A DNA stretch of 64,000 nt from Zygnema circumcarinatum. Its lineage: Eukaryota; Streptophyta; Zygnematophyceae; Zygnematales; Zygnemataceae. This document shows positions 45,852-58,372 of this stretch, in pieces; within the stretch, counting starts at the first letter, position 1, and each line of letters starts with the position of its first letter. Where the stretch lies: positions 2,076,311 through 2,140,310 of the forward strand of contig CM074811.1 of NCBI GenBank assembly GCA_037447605.1, read 5' to 3'. Both the position numbers and the translations under genes were made by a program. The notes under the pieces are model-generated. The model was not told where the DNA came from. It saw nothing but the letters and a program-made list of their open reading frames with translations, and made no database searches.

Positions 45852-46589
45852 AGTGTGAATGATTGTGTGCCTCGTTTCCGAAAAGCTTCTAGTCATTTCC
45901 TGTGGCTTATTTGACAGTGGTGGCAGTGAGATGTTGAGACTAAGCTTTGAAGGCTTTTCTTGTTTGCTGTCAGCAAAAAGACAACTACTTCGAAGCTGCC
46001 CCTAGGAATTCTCCGTCATTGTGGAGCTCATGTATATATCACACCACGTGGCTACTTGTTGTTCCTAACCCTCAAAACCAGGAAGGGGAGAGGAAGAGGG
46101 AGAATCGTGTACCGACCAACAGTACTTTGAAGATCGTAATTCCGGTTACATGGTCAACATACAAAGCCTTGTTTAAACTTAAAGGAATTAGAAGACGAAA
46201 TCTACCAATGCCCGTACACTTTCGTCCTTGCAAACGTTCAGCATAAACGTAAGCTCAGCACAGTTCCAACTCTCCGCCTATAGTCCGACCCTCAACAGCA
46301 ATGCGAATTGAATACAACGGCCAATGTATTCTCAGTCACCTCCCACTGGACCCTATAAGAGTGGCACTATATGTTTCATTAACCCTCTCCATGGGCACAA
46401 GAAGCAGCGGAAAAATTAAACCTGTCCCCAAAGCAATAGAATTTTGTCGGCACCACAATTTCTATCTGTACAAATCCTCGTCTGGCAAGGCACTTCTGTC
46501 CTCACGAGAAGCATGTGCTAAGCCCTCCAAGGACTGGGATGGAGGTAGTGAATTAGGGGGGATATACACAATGGAAGTAAATTAGCTGA
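45852..46589. other. convergent intergenic region
   Basis: The 3' flanks of the BUD22-like gene (plus) and the M48 peptidase gene (minus). I see no gene; the ORFs at 45947-46585 have no recognisable content. Confidence 0.45.
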
Positions 46590-49500
46590 TCAAGGAGCAG
46601 ACACAACCCGTGTGGCAGAAGCCTCCCTGCGGCCCATTTCCAAGAGCGTCTTGTACTCTCGACTGCGTGCCCATTGGTCAATTTCTCGGGCGCGCAGAAC
46701 AGGTAAAGGATGTGAGAGCTGCCGAGTTTGCGCATTTCTGCATGTGGGAATGAAAACTGCCAACAGTCAACGAAAAAGAACCAAACAAAAAAAAAACAAA
46801 AAAAAAAAAGGACTCACCTCCGCAGACACCGCTTTGAGTACAGCCAAATAGAGCATGCATAGAAATAGTGAAATAGTACTAGAACTGGAATATCGAACCA
46901 TCAAACTAACTACCAACTGTCACCAACCATCACCACCAACTATCTACAGCCAATGCCACAGCCCTCTCCCAGGAAAGGATTACACAGAAGGAGTTCATGT
47001 AGTGTTTGCATGGCATTCACCTGAGATACCACGCCAAAGGGCTGCTGGAGGCAGCTTCGTCGTAAGACCGAGCTTGTTGCAGGAAGGCATCCACACTGAG
47101 GTCCGCAGCAATAGAGGGGCTTCCTCCCGCGAGCTTCATGAGTACCGACACAACAACCTGATACCCAGCCCGCATCCTAAGTAATAAGGACACATTTTCA
47201 GAGTGATTAAAGGATTTTCCTTACGAGTATTTAAAGTAGTGAGAAAGCGGTCCTCCTTTGCTCCCAGTCGACTACTTGTGATAATCACTCTGAATGGTCA
47301 GAGTGGAGGGAATCGGCATACCTTGGGGTCCTGTGCGACCAGAAGAGCAGCTCTGTCGCATGTCAACTCTGCTGCTCGCAGCCATCGCATGAGTTGATCT
47401 TCCAAATTTCTCGCAATCATTGCTCCAAGTCCTGCGTCATGCAAGAGATTCCATGATACAGGATGAGTATCACGTGAAAGCAGACATCCTTCACTCTGCT
47501 TTCAATTGTTCAGCTAAAGCAGCCGCACTGCCCAAAAGCCGCAGTCTTTCGAATCCCCTAACACATGCCATCACCAATCTTCAGATTATTGGTTGTTGTG
47601 GAAAAACAATCTAGCAGACACATAGCAAATGGACTCATTCTTCTTTGAATTACCCTTTTTTGGTTATTTATTCCTCTTAAATACTTCGTTTTCGGGCAGC
47701 GTAGCTATCCTTCGTTGCAAGAAGACATCTGTCCTTTGAGATTCTGAATGGTGGACTTCTCCGAGTAGCTGACCCACCTGGCACGGAGTATGCTCCCAGT
47801 GCCAATACATTTGCAAATGTGAGCCATATACCATGGTCACATTTCAGGTGGCCCAGCTCATGCGCAAGAACTGCCTGCCATCCATCCGCCCCATGGTGCT
47901 GAAACAATGCATGTACCTTCATGCAAATCATTTAGAGGCAGACAGCCCCCAACCATTCTTTCTTTCTCGTCAATTAGCCCCCTTTTGCTTATTCCTTAAC
48001 AATGGCGGAATGAACGCTCTGCCCCAACTCAGACACGACTCCGCCAACAACAGCGTAATCAAGACTATCCGTTGATAAGTTTGCAAGTTTCCAACCTGCA
48101 GTTCTGCTGGAGTGAGTAGCTCCACTAGTGCAGTATGTATGACCACAAATGGCCTTCGGCCTGCAATGGCCAAAGTGTAGGCATTGGGCTGCGGGCTCTG
48201 TCGAACATATAAATCAGGAGCAGGCATTCCGAGTATGCTGGCTGCCTCTTGCATCAAATGGTGCAGTTTAGAAAGCTGCCCATTCGCCAAATGCCCAGAA
48301 AGTTTTTTTTTTGCTCAATTGCATTCATGTACATGAAGCAATTCCTGGAGCATTGAGAGGGACTATTAAACTTGGACGAAATCAACAGCTAATCAGAGTT
48401 TGGAGCCTAAATCAACCACTTCTTTCCCAGCGTGTTGCTGCTTGGCGTTTCCACTGTGTAGCCTATACTCAGCGAATTGGTAAAATAATTGCCAAATGCT
48501 TAAGTGAAAGTCAAACCTGGGAATCGCTGACCAGCACTGATGTCCCCATGTTCTCCAAAACCATCATCTGCTCCGTAACAGGGCCTGCACTCTTACAACC
48601 CTTCTACGTTAGTTTATACATGCAACTCACAATTTTACCCATAGTATCAATAATTAACTGAATTGAATGACAAGAAATGCTCGTCTTGATTTCTCTATGC
48701 CATGCTGCTTTTTAAGCAAGAGCTTGAAGGAGGGTGCATCAGGACCTGTCAGCCAAGAACTTTGTTGTGTGAAATTCAAATCAAACTTCAAGGCAGAAAG
48801 ACCCGCTTCGCTTTTTTTTTCTAGCAAAAATAGTTCGCAAAGATTGGCTCTCACCCAATAGCAACTGCCCAAGGCTTCTTAAGCCAGGGAATGCTTGCAG
48901 CAGTGCCGTGTTCTGCAACAGCAGGGTCACAAGTTCAAAATTGGTCACAATTTCCCACATCACTTGGCCTCTCCACAACGTAAGGATTTTGTTAAGAGAA
49001 GAATAAAATACACTAGCATTCTCATCTAGCATACACTTGCGTCAGCTTTCAGTCGTTCCTGCCCAGAAACATGCACAAAGGTAAAGCAATGCTCCACCTG
49101 TCGGTCCAGCGGATGACGAAACTCGTCTGCTTTAAGGTTGCCAAAATGTAGCGGCAGTCGACTCCGGTGAGATGGCGCCGGCACATCCTCCTTCTGCGTC
49201 CTTAGGTTCCATCGTGAGTGTCTCTCCCACAGGAGGTCCAGAATGTCTCAAGCATCACAATTCTTCTTCAACAATTCTGGTCATTCTTTGCCCCTGCATT
49301 CACGCGCGCTATGCAGCTAGATATTATCATTGCAAGGATGATGCAATTTATCAAGCAGACGAACCGACACTAACACGTAGACCCTAACCGCCTGACCCTT
49401 GTAATGCAAGCTCACTAGTTGAAGGTAAATGATAGTTAGCCGAGATTCCAGCTCTAGAAAATCTGTTCCAACCTTCTCTGTTCGCAAAGAGCTTGCTTGC

Positions 49501-49688
49501 GCAGCCACTATGGCCATGCTTCTGCAGCTCTGCCATCCTCTCCATGCATGCGCAGGTCCAGAAGTGCCATTCGTAGAACCTCCGGCAGTCAATCCAGGAA
49601 TACGTGATCGCAAAGGCGAGTAAACGGAGCGGTTTGGTGAGAAAAGGACCGTGAAAACCGCCAATTTATCGCCTGCTAGGGTCGCCAT
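46590..49688 (-). CDS. M48-family zinc metallopeptidase, probably plastid
   Basis: Nine minus-strand exons in phase: 49688-49416, 49193-49098, 48912-48855, 48584-48517, 48275-48096, 47874-47778, 47431-47322, 47157-47021 and 46737-46590, giving 388 aa. The N-terminus (about 90 aa, rich in Ser, Arg and Ala) looks like a plastid transit peptide. Then come LKADEFRHPLDRQ, APDLYVRQSPQPNAYTLAI, the zinc site AHELGHLKCDHG (His230, Glu231, His234), the third-ligand helix AAELTCDRAALL, and SHPLPVLRAREIDQWARS. This matches the plant protein I know as At3g27110, a chloroplast-predicted Ste24/HtpX-like peptidase without the usual bundle of membrane helices. All catalytic residues are present. The substrate is unknown. 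It is head-to-head with the CCCH/KH gene. Confidence 0.92.
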
Positions 49689-50290
49689 TGATGGAGCTCG
49701 GAGGGGGAGGGAGCAGCGGAAGGGTATACAGTATTCCAGGAGGAACAAGAGTGGAAAAAAGACAGTTTAAGTAAATTCTACCTACTGGAACAGACTTGTA
49801 GACGCCTGCTTCGCGCTTACAGAAGGGCCTCCCCTTGCTACCACTAAAGAGTCAGCCATGGCTGAGACTTGCTCAAGACCTTGCCTCCCTCGGGAGACTG
49901 ACTGCAAAGATATTCAGGGAGTTCCATGTGCTCAGTGACAGTAATCCCGAAAATTCGTACATCTTGACGCCATCCGTCAATCACAGCTTGCCACGTGCCA
50001 TTTGTCCGACGTGCCGCGCTGCCATTCACTCGGATAAAAGCGGTCGGCCAGGACTCCCAATATATGATCGATATCCTAAGTATATCGTATTGGGATATCT
50101 GGATACTGTCCTTCAATCTCGCATTAAAAATTAAATCGAGAAGAAAATCACAAACCTATATCTCTTCCTGACGTAAAACTAGAAGCAAAGAAAACTAATT
50201 ACAAACCTAGTCCGCCTGCCGCTTTGCAGGCACCTGCCTGAAAGTGGAGGCGGGTTTGAGTGAGGGAGGCAGAGTGGGAGGCTGGCGGCC
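49689..50290. promoter_or_regulatory. divergent promoter between the M48 peptidase and CCCH/KH genes
   Basis: About 600 bp between two start codons on opposite strands. I see no definite core promoter element. The ORFs at 49835-50134 overlap on both strands and have no recognisable content. Confidence 0.5.
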
Positions 50291-53231
50291 ATGGCCATGG
50301 CGGCGGCTGAAGCGGACGTCTTTGCGCACGCCTCCAAGCGCGCGCGTCTCGATGTGGCGGAAGATCCCAGCGCGCTCGAGTGCCGCCGCTACAGCACGCC
50401 GGAAGGCTGCGCCTTTGGAGACAAGTGCCGCTTCCGCCATGGACCCTCTGGTACGAGTTGCTTGCAAGGCCTAGTTTGAAGGGCTTAGTGATGCGGAGGG
50501 AAAGGTGGTGGTTGGATGAAAATGAGAGCCTGGAATCTTAGTATCCTGTTTCTTGTGAAGTAATGAATGAATTTGCAGCCGGTTGTTTTCGGAACAACCG
50601 AAACAGCCGGTTGTTTTCGTTGTCTATGGATAGACTCTGTTCAGGATTTGTGGAGAAGATTCCGGAGCTTGTTTGAGGAGAGTCCGGGCCTAAGGGTTGT
50701 GTTATTGTATTGGAAGAGAGAGTAAAGAGGAGTCAAGGAATATTGTCGTCAGATATGGTTACGGGATTTGGTGGTTTTGCACAGAAGGTAAGCGAAGTAT
50801 GTAGCAAATCGTTCTTATAAGAAAAGGAGCACCTTGGGGTTCAGACTTAGTGATTGTTCTTTGATGACTTGAATGAACATCTTTTGCAGACACACGTGAG
50901 ATTGTCAATTTACAAACCACATCCACCGGAGAAAAAAAAACAAAGCCTTGTACAAAGTTTTTCAGGTAGGCTTCTGCTGATGTTTGAATTACTGAGCTGT
51001 GGCTGTGCTGCATACTGCTTTCAGTTTCATTCTCACTGCAACTTAAGGCTATATATGCTGTAGCCCCCCACTGTGACAGCATTCTCCTTCCTATTGGTTG
51101 TACTTAATTCTCGCACATTTAACGATCCAGCATGTGGAGACGACTGTGTGGAGCGAATAGTTGGATCGTTTGCGTTGTTATCTCCTCGATCTTTTTATTT
51201 TGACACCTATTGATGCCTTTACTCGTTGTTCATTATCTGACAATGGTTGTAGTCTCCATTATTATTCGAATGCTTGTAGCTTTCAATATTAGGAAGGTAT
51301 CCTAATGTCATTTCAAGGTGAAGGTTTACAACATGTTATGAATAATATGTTGTCAAACTCAAGGAGTAAGACAGATTACCTCAAATCGGTTCTTTAGGCT
51401 TGTAGTTGTTATTGAGAGCATAGCTTGTCGAGTCATTGGAAGGTGTGACTTCGCTGTTATACTTTTGCAGTGATAATTACTGATTGTGTATGCTGAACAG
51501 GGGAGAAGTCTAGTAATGTAATGATTTGGCAACTACACTAAAGGATTCTATTTTTTGTCTTTGAAACAGGCAATCTTTTTCGTTTCACTGCAGTTGTCCC
51601 ATGCATTGTTGGTCATCTTCAAACAACACGTACTGGTTGGATGACTGCAGATGAAAATCTTGCTGACACTGAAGCTGTGTGTGTGCAGTATGTCAGGTTG
51701 CCAGTACGGTGAAGGCTGCCATTTCTTGCACTATGTTCCAGGCGGCTTGGCTGCCACCGGATTGACTCCCGTCAATACTCCTCCTTTCAGTACCGTTTCT
51801 TTTCCTCCCTCAAGTGCCCGACCGCATATGACTGCCTCTGGAGGTTCAGCCTGGTCTTCTAGACCAGGAGCTCCCACCGGTTTCAAGACGAAGCTTTGCT
51901 CACAGATCAACTCGCCAGAAGGTTGTCGTTTTGGTGTAAAGTGCCACTTTGCACATGGAGAAGCTGAACTACGCTCAGATCGAGGTGGTGCTGGATACGA
52001 TCCAAGTCCTAACGGTGGCCTTGCTATGGCTGGGAGGCCTGTTCCTTGGGGGCCACCAATAGGCGGAAGAACTGGGTTAGACTTTCAAAATGGAGGAAGG
52101 GCTGTTAGCTGGCCCGTCGGAGTTACAGTTTCTGGAAACAGGATAGGGATTCCGGCTGCATTGGTTGGTGCAGTGATCGGTAAGGGAGGCGCAAATGTAA
52201 AGCAAGTGGCAAGGTGACTTCAGTTCCCCTCATTTGCTAAACCCTTGAATATTTCTGCAGGTCAGCCGGTGTGTTGCAGATTTGACTACATGCATGTGGT
52301 TGATTTTTCCATGCAGATGTGTTGCAGTTGCATGAATTTGGCCTTCATTCTTTGACTGTTCTTGCAATTAATTGGCCTTCAGCCTGTCTACAGTTTCGCA
52401 TGAAGTCTATCGGCTCAGCCACAGGATGTTTTATCAGAGGGTCTTGTCAGTGCCCTTTGCCGGCAAGCCTTTGGCCATTATTTTGGGCCTAGAATTGGTG
52501 GTAGAGTTCTGTTATTCTTGCATCAGAGTATTGGTTCTTACTTCCTTAAGATATGTGAGAGATGGGCTTGACTAGTCAGTTAGTGTCTTCAAGAATTCTG
52601 CATACAACAGTGCAGGTAACGGTTATGTTTGGATGGTATGGCATAGCTTATGGTTGCCCCATGTTCGTGGTTTCATTATTTCTCATTTATCATTTCTTTC
52701 TTTCATTCCTCATTTTTTTTCTTGCATAAGTGAATGTATGTACTGAACTCTCGCCATTAGACCTTTAGGATGGTAAACTCTGAAGAGGTGGATGGCTATG
52801 CGGAGGAGTCCCCCGGCCCTGCATGTGAATTTCTTCGGAATGTTGAAGTGGTTGGCGCAGCACCTTCATGCCGAGCTCTCAGATTGAATTTGAATGGACG
52901 TCAGCCGGCTAATCGGATTTGAGCTTGCCGTGTGCCTTACAGGTTGACGGGTGCACGGGTATCAGTAAAGGAGTTGGAAGGAGAGACAGAACGTCGCATG
53001 GTGGAGCTTGAGGGAAATAGTCAGCAGGTTGATGCTGCTTTACAAATGGTGCAGCAATTCCTGCAGCAGCGAGATGGGGGTGCCATGCTTTCACGAGGTC
53101 CAGGCAGCTTGGGCGCCCACAACTTCAAAACCAAAATATGTGATAAATTTGTGCAAGGGACATGCACCTTTGGAGAGCGCTGCCATTTTGCTCATGGAGC
53201 GAGCGATCTTCGGGAGCCCGGCCCTCGTTAA
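50291..53231 (+). CDS. CCCH zinc-finger and KH-domain RNA-binding protein (AtC3H14/36/52 type), four fingers
   Basis: Four exons in phase, 50291-50450, 50890-50965, 51689-52213 and 52943-53231, give 349 aa. There are four C-x8-C-x5-C-x3-H fingers: CRRYSTPEGCAFGDKCRFRH near residue 30, KPCTKFFS then MSGCQYGEGCHFLH around 73-92 (split across exons 2 and 3), LCSQINSPEGCRFGVKCHFAH around 150, and ICDKFVQGTCTFGERCHFAH near the C-terminus. A KH domain with IPAALVGAVIGKGGANVKQ and its GKGG loop lies between the third and fourth fingers and is interrupted by the last intron. HFLHYVPGG and NFKTKICDKF match the Arabidopsis C3H36/C3H52 proteins. These bind RNA and act in post-transcriptional control. 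The first finger is extra compared with the Arabidopsis proteins I remember. A short repeated GCCGGTTGTTTTCG word lies in intron 1. Confidence 0.92.
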
Positions 53232-56200
53232 ACCCCCGGCACTGTTCTGTTGGATGCCTTCCTCAGCCTATGCGTCAAAACGCGGCAGAGGCTAGATGAG
53301 GCCTGTCAGTTCCATCCGGCTGAGAATCTGGCGTAAAGAGGTAAGGGCAATGCAATCCTTTGGAGCTGCCTTTAGCTGGAAATAGGAGATGACAGGCAGA
53401 GCAAGCCCCTTTGAACGAATTGGGGATTGAGACGAAAGGAAAGATTCCAGGAAGAGGCATAAGCTGAGGAGAAAGGAAAGGCAAGCGGCTGTCGAATGAG
53501 CACTCAAGAAGACTTGAAAATCTCAGTGCAAAGGTGGAGAATAATTCAATGTTGCAGATGGAGTAAATAGTCTCAGCAAGAAATAGTCAAATTTGGATGG
53601 AAATGAACGCAGTAATGATGAAGTGGCAATGAAGAAGCATTTTGTAAAGTCCTGCGATTTGAAAGGAGTGAATGGGTCCAAAAAACACGACACTTTCAGC
53701 TTCTCTGTTTGCAAAGGATGGGTAAGGTGAGGAAGATATGCAAAATGGACAATGTGTGCCTGCAGATTTGGTAATGAAGCTTGTCTTAATGACTATTTCT
53801 GAATATGAAAGTTTTTTTTTTGATGCACTGGTGAACATAGAAGTCAAACACTAGAAGTTTTTTTGAAACTTCATCTCTGGCTTCAGTTTGTTGAATGAGC
53901 TCAATTTTGTTGGAACTGGTACATGTAGTGAGATGAACAAATAGGTAAGTTTTTGTGAAGCAGAGAAGTAAGAAGTCTAAAAAACTGGTTAAAGTATTTT
54001 CTGAATAGGCAGGCCATAGTTTGGAGGAATCGAACGGCGAAGATCAGCCTCGGTTAGAGCATGGGTGTCATTACGATACAGTTAGTTGTTGCGTTTTGAG
54101 TAATTGACGTGAAGCTGGAAGTAGACGAAGGATAAAATTGCAGTGGTTCCGGGAGCTACAGAACTGGGCCATGTGGGTTCTAACAGCAATACTTGATTCT
54201 GTTCCAAATGATCACTAGGAATCGTGGGTTCAAAGGTTAACAGATTAGTTGATTTATGGGGATTGACCAGTGTTTAGTCTGGCACTTGTATTATACTGCT
54301 AAGTGCTTAGGGAAATCCTCACTGTACTGTTCGATAAGGCCTCTAGATTGGCTAGCCAACTCTCGTTGGCCTGAATCAAGGGGACTGAGATGCAGAGAGA
54401 TAATAACAAAAGTATTCTCTTTTGTATATAGGGATCAGATTATGTAAGGGCTAGTGTGGGAGTTGCAACAGTTCTGGTAAGGTTTCATACCAGAGTTTCA
54501 GAGGTAGCAGCCGGTGTTATTTATTACTGAGGTGGGTCTGGCATGAGCCCGATCAACTGGGGAACAGAGTTTTTGGAGTTGGTGCTTGGATCTGCAGCGT
54601 GGGCTTACTTGTGTGGCACTCGTGGTGTTGACAGTGCAAGCAGAGTCCCTCTCACTGGCTTGGACTTGCTGCGCCTGCAAATGCGGATCCGTGAGTGCCA
54701 GAGGACTCAGCAGTCACCCGCGCAGTGGGAGGGTGGGAGTCCTGTTGGTCCGCTTGTGAGAATTAGGATTACAACTTCCGGTTGCGTGTTATCTTCCTGG
54801 GAAGGGCAAGGGGGGTCGGTTGAGCAGGGCGGATGGTAAGGGTGAGTAGAGCACTGCTCCGGGATGCAGCTGAAGGGTTAGTAAGTCAGTCGATCGGTCA
54901 GTCAGTCAGTCAGTGGGGCTTTCGGTGAGATCGCTTGCAAGGCCATGTAACTCTGATGTGGTGCGCGAATTACTGTAATTTCTCTCTCTACTAATTGCGT
55001 TTTCTTTCTGTGGTGCTCTTAGTGCCGATGTCGGGGGCAATGCCAGGGGGGGGTGGATGTCTGTTGTGCTATCTGCCTCTTCCTATCCCATAATGATCAT
55101 AATGTTGTCAGCATCGCATGCTCCAGATGGTCGAATTCTGTTGGTGGCATTGGTAGGTCAGAAGTGGACGTTCCAAGTGTGCCTGCATTTGTCTCCGAAA
55201 CAGGGAATCGGCTTACTGTTGTGCACAACAGGTGGGTTTCCCCTTAGGCATCGATCTTCGTCCTTTCTGCTTGCTGACTACTGTGACCTTTATGCTATGT
55301 AACAATGAAGCGCCACGTGTTTCTCCATTACCATGTTCGATTGGCAGCCAATTTGAAAGGCAGCCAGCATACTCTTGAGGCATAGCAAACTAATTGCTAC
55401 ATCTGAAAACTTTCTTCACTAACCCAGGTTTTCCACCATGCACAATGAAAGAATGTAGCGATCACTAGAGAGACTATGGAAAGTGTCGAGTAATTCTGCA
55501 GCACAGCCATCTCTCTTTCGGCCTGTCCCTCTCGTCCCACCTGTTTGCCTGTCCTGTGTATGAGATTTGCTGTTGAGAAGAAAGTTCAGCACTGGTAAGC
55601 AAGCAGAGTTCACTAGCAAATGTAGCGGTAAGCTGCTATATCTCATTTGTAACGGCGCGGCCGATCGTGGCATGTTGCAAAGTACAGCAGCAAGTTCAGG
55701 CATCGTAATTCTACCGAAAGTGCAAATGGAAAAGTATCGGAGCCTCGGTCGAACAAGCTCTTGGCCATAACTAATTAATTATATAAACAGCTCTACCACA
55801 AGGGTGAATTTTAGGTCAACTCAAAACATCTCATAGCAATTGGAAGTTGAAGAAGAAGACGAAGAAGAAGGTTCAGGAAAGAAGACAAAACAAATGGCAT
55901 CCAAGGAAGGGAGCAGGGACTTTAAATCTATTGAGTGTGGACATTTATTACCGGTGGCTACGCAATGTTTGTCTCGCCTTGAAAAACATTACCTGTCGAG
56001 GTGAATCTCTTAACCGTAGCTGACTTCAGTCGTCATAGCTGCTCTCAATTGTCTGGCAAGCATGTGCAGAGCAAGAAAGGAAGGCTTTAAGCTGCAGAAA
56101 AGGGCCTCTATGTGGGCTTGCAGGGAGACGACTATTACGTTGCTAAGTTGTTCTTGAGCTTCACCTCATCAAACGAGAGTCTTTAAGCCTTGCTTGTGTG

Positions 56201-56743
56201 CCACATGGAAGCGCACCATCGGCGAGAAGCAGACATAGCGTTTATTCTGAAGCCAACAGAACCTTTCAATTTAAAGCCAATCATATGTGCGCTGCTGCCG
56301 TGGCGAAAGGTCAGCAAGTTTAGGCGTTTTAGAAAGAATATACGAACAAAACAGCGATCCAGAAAATTAGGTTTAACGTGGTCCCCCGGTGGGACGTCTA
56401 TCCTCTCCTCTGACTTAACTGCATCTTTTGACGCTGCAATCCATTTTAATGACCTAGCAGAAAGGAGAGGGAAAGGAGAAAAGACTGCACCTTTACTCAT
56501 TCCGCCAGGAGATCCTGATCTCGTTCATAGCAATACGACAATAGAAATCCTATATCTTCCTTCCAGTGCTGCTACATAAGTACTCATTTAGGCCACGTTG
56601 GTTGAAGGCCATATACATGAAACGGCAGCACTCTTGTCCTCACAAGGAGTCAAGAGGAGTCTAAGTGGTGAAAGCTGATTCCACTAATGCCTACCCCAAC
56701 GTGAGGTTGCTTGCTGTAGATGGATGAGATGGAGAGAGCAGCT
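53232..56743. other. 3.5-kb convergent spacer without a recognised gene
   Basis: Lies between the 3' ends of the CCCH/KH gene and the minus-strand retropepsin-like gene. Several ORFs of 60-130 aa occur (for example 54543-54839 and 56190-56579), but none has a recognisable motif or splice-consistent extension. A short CAGT tandem (CAGTCAGTCAGTCAGT) lies at about 54899-54914. A lineage-specific or non-coding transcript cannot be ruled out. Confidence 0.4.
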
Positions 56744-58336
56744 CTACGCAGCATGTCTGGAATGAAGAAAGCCCAACGGGAGGAAAGCAGCCCGCTTGCG
56801 TGAGTAGTCAAAAATCACGTCACATCCATTCATAAAGTCACCGGTTAGAAGCCCGTCGATCCACTCGGACAGTTCGAGACCTTTGCCGGCAGTCGTTCCC
56901 GTAAGGAAGGTGGAAACACTCCCTAAAGTCACGTTACCTAACTGTACGGAGTGCAGGCTTACCATATTAGCCTGCATCAATGAGGCGGCAGTTCAGACCA
57001 TTAGCTACCGCAACACATAGCCATCTTAGTGAAAACTAAATAGCAAAACTGCCAACTTAGTAATTTAGTACTTGATACATTGCGAGGAAGAGAGGTGATA
57101 GAAATCGCATACTTGCACTTCATCTGCCTCCCCCAGCCCCTTGGCAACCCCCGATCCCACTCGGTTTGCAGCAGCCAATGATAGAGCTTCGTTGGCACCG
57201 CTTCTCATCACCAATTGCACTCCCCTTGCTCCTGTATCCACTATAAGAAGCACCTTTTGGGGCTCCATGCCTTGGACTACAACCAGGTCGGCTTCTATCA
57301 CAGGGATATTGTTCAACATGCTGAGCGTCTGCAGGAACGAGATATGAGGAGGAGAACTGGTGAGTGAATGCACCAATTCACTAATTCCACCATTTTGTTA
57401 TTTGTTCTCTTTGGTCATCCTGACTTACGTCGTATTTTAACAGATTATGGTTTTGAATTGGGTGTTTACTGCAGTTTTTTATTTTGAAAGTTTTTAGTCC
57501 CACTTACGGTCCAACGCAGGGGCCCTTCAGGAGGTATGTAGGTTTCCGGAACATGTAGCTGCAAGGTGCTACCGCCACCTCCAATCTGCAGAATGAAAAG
57601 TCGTTTTTAGCTTCTTTCGCCTAAAGAGCAAGGGGGAGAAAGGTCGAATAGTAGACTAAGGTTGGCAGTGGGACTCACCTCTACCACGCAAGGGAAAAAG
57701 ATATCAAAACCACAAATTCCCGCCAGTATTCGTTCAGACGCTATAAACTTTGAGATGTCCACCTGATGATGGAGAAAATAGGCAGGGGTGCATTGCTTTA
57801 CTGAGTAAAGAATTGAGTTCATAAGCGTGAAAACAAATGGACTCACAGAAATGCAGAACGTAGTACAGGGTTTCATCATAGTTTCAGTAATTGCCAAAAT
57901 TGGAGGTTCTTTGTGACTAGCAGTTGATTAATAGGAACAGAAGGAAAAAATATTTTACGGATGGCATTACCAAGTCATTATCCGCAAGTTTTCTAGAAGG
58001 GAGTCTGGGCTTTACGTCATGGACCAAACTACCCCTTCTTCCTCACGAGAAATTAAGATATTCACCTCTGTGAAGACAGGATTCTTTATCTCCAAGGGAC
58101 CGAGCTGTAGACTCCTTCCCCGCCTGTATGCACTCACAACCTTCTCCTCCCAAGTCTCCATTTAGCCGAGGAAGAGAGGGAGAGCGAGAGCAGGGAGAGA
58201 GAGAGAAAGAGAGTGAGAGAGAGTGAGAGAGGGAGGCCCAATAGGCGCTTACCACGCCCTGCCATCCTCGAGTTGGCACTTCTCCAAACCGCTGCAACTG
58301 AAGCTCTTCAGCCTGCATAGCAGCAGCGGTAGAGAG

Positions 58337-58372
<36 letters not shown>

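Noticed and set aside
54543-54839. 98-aa plus-strand ORF as a gene
   Set aside because: No recognisable motif, no splice-consistent neighbours, and unremarkable composition.
56183-56579. Overlapping ORFs of 105 and 129 aa on both strands
   Set aside because: Neither shows a family motif or continues into in-phase exons; probably chance.
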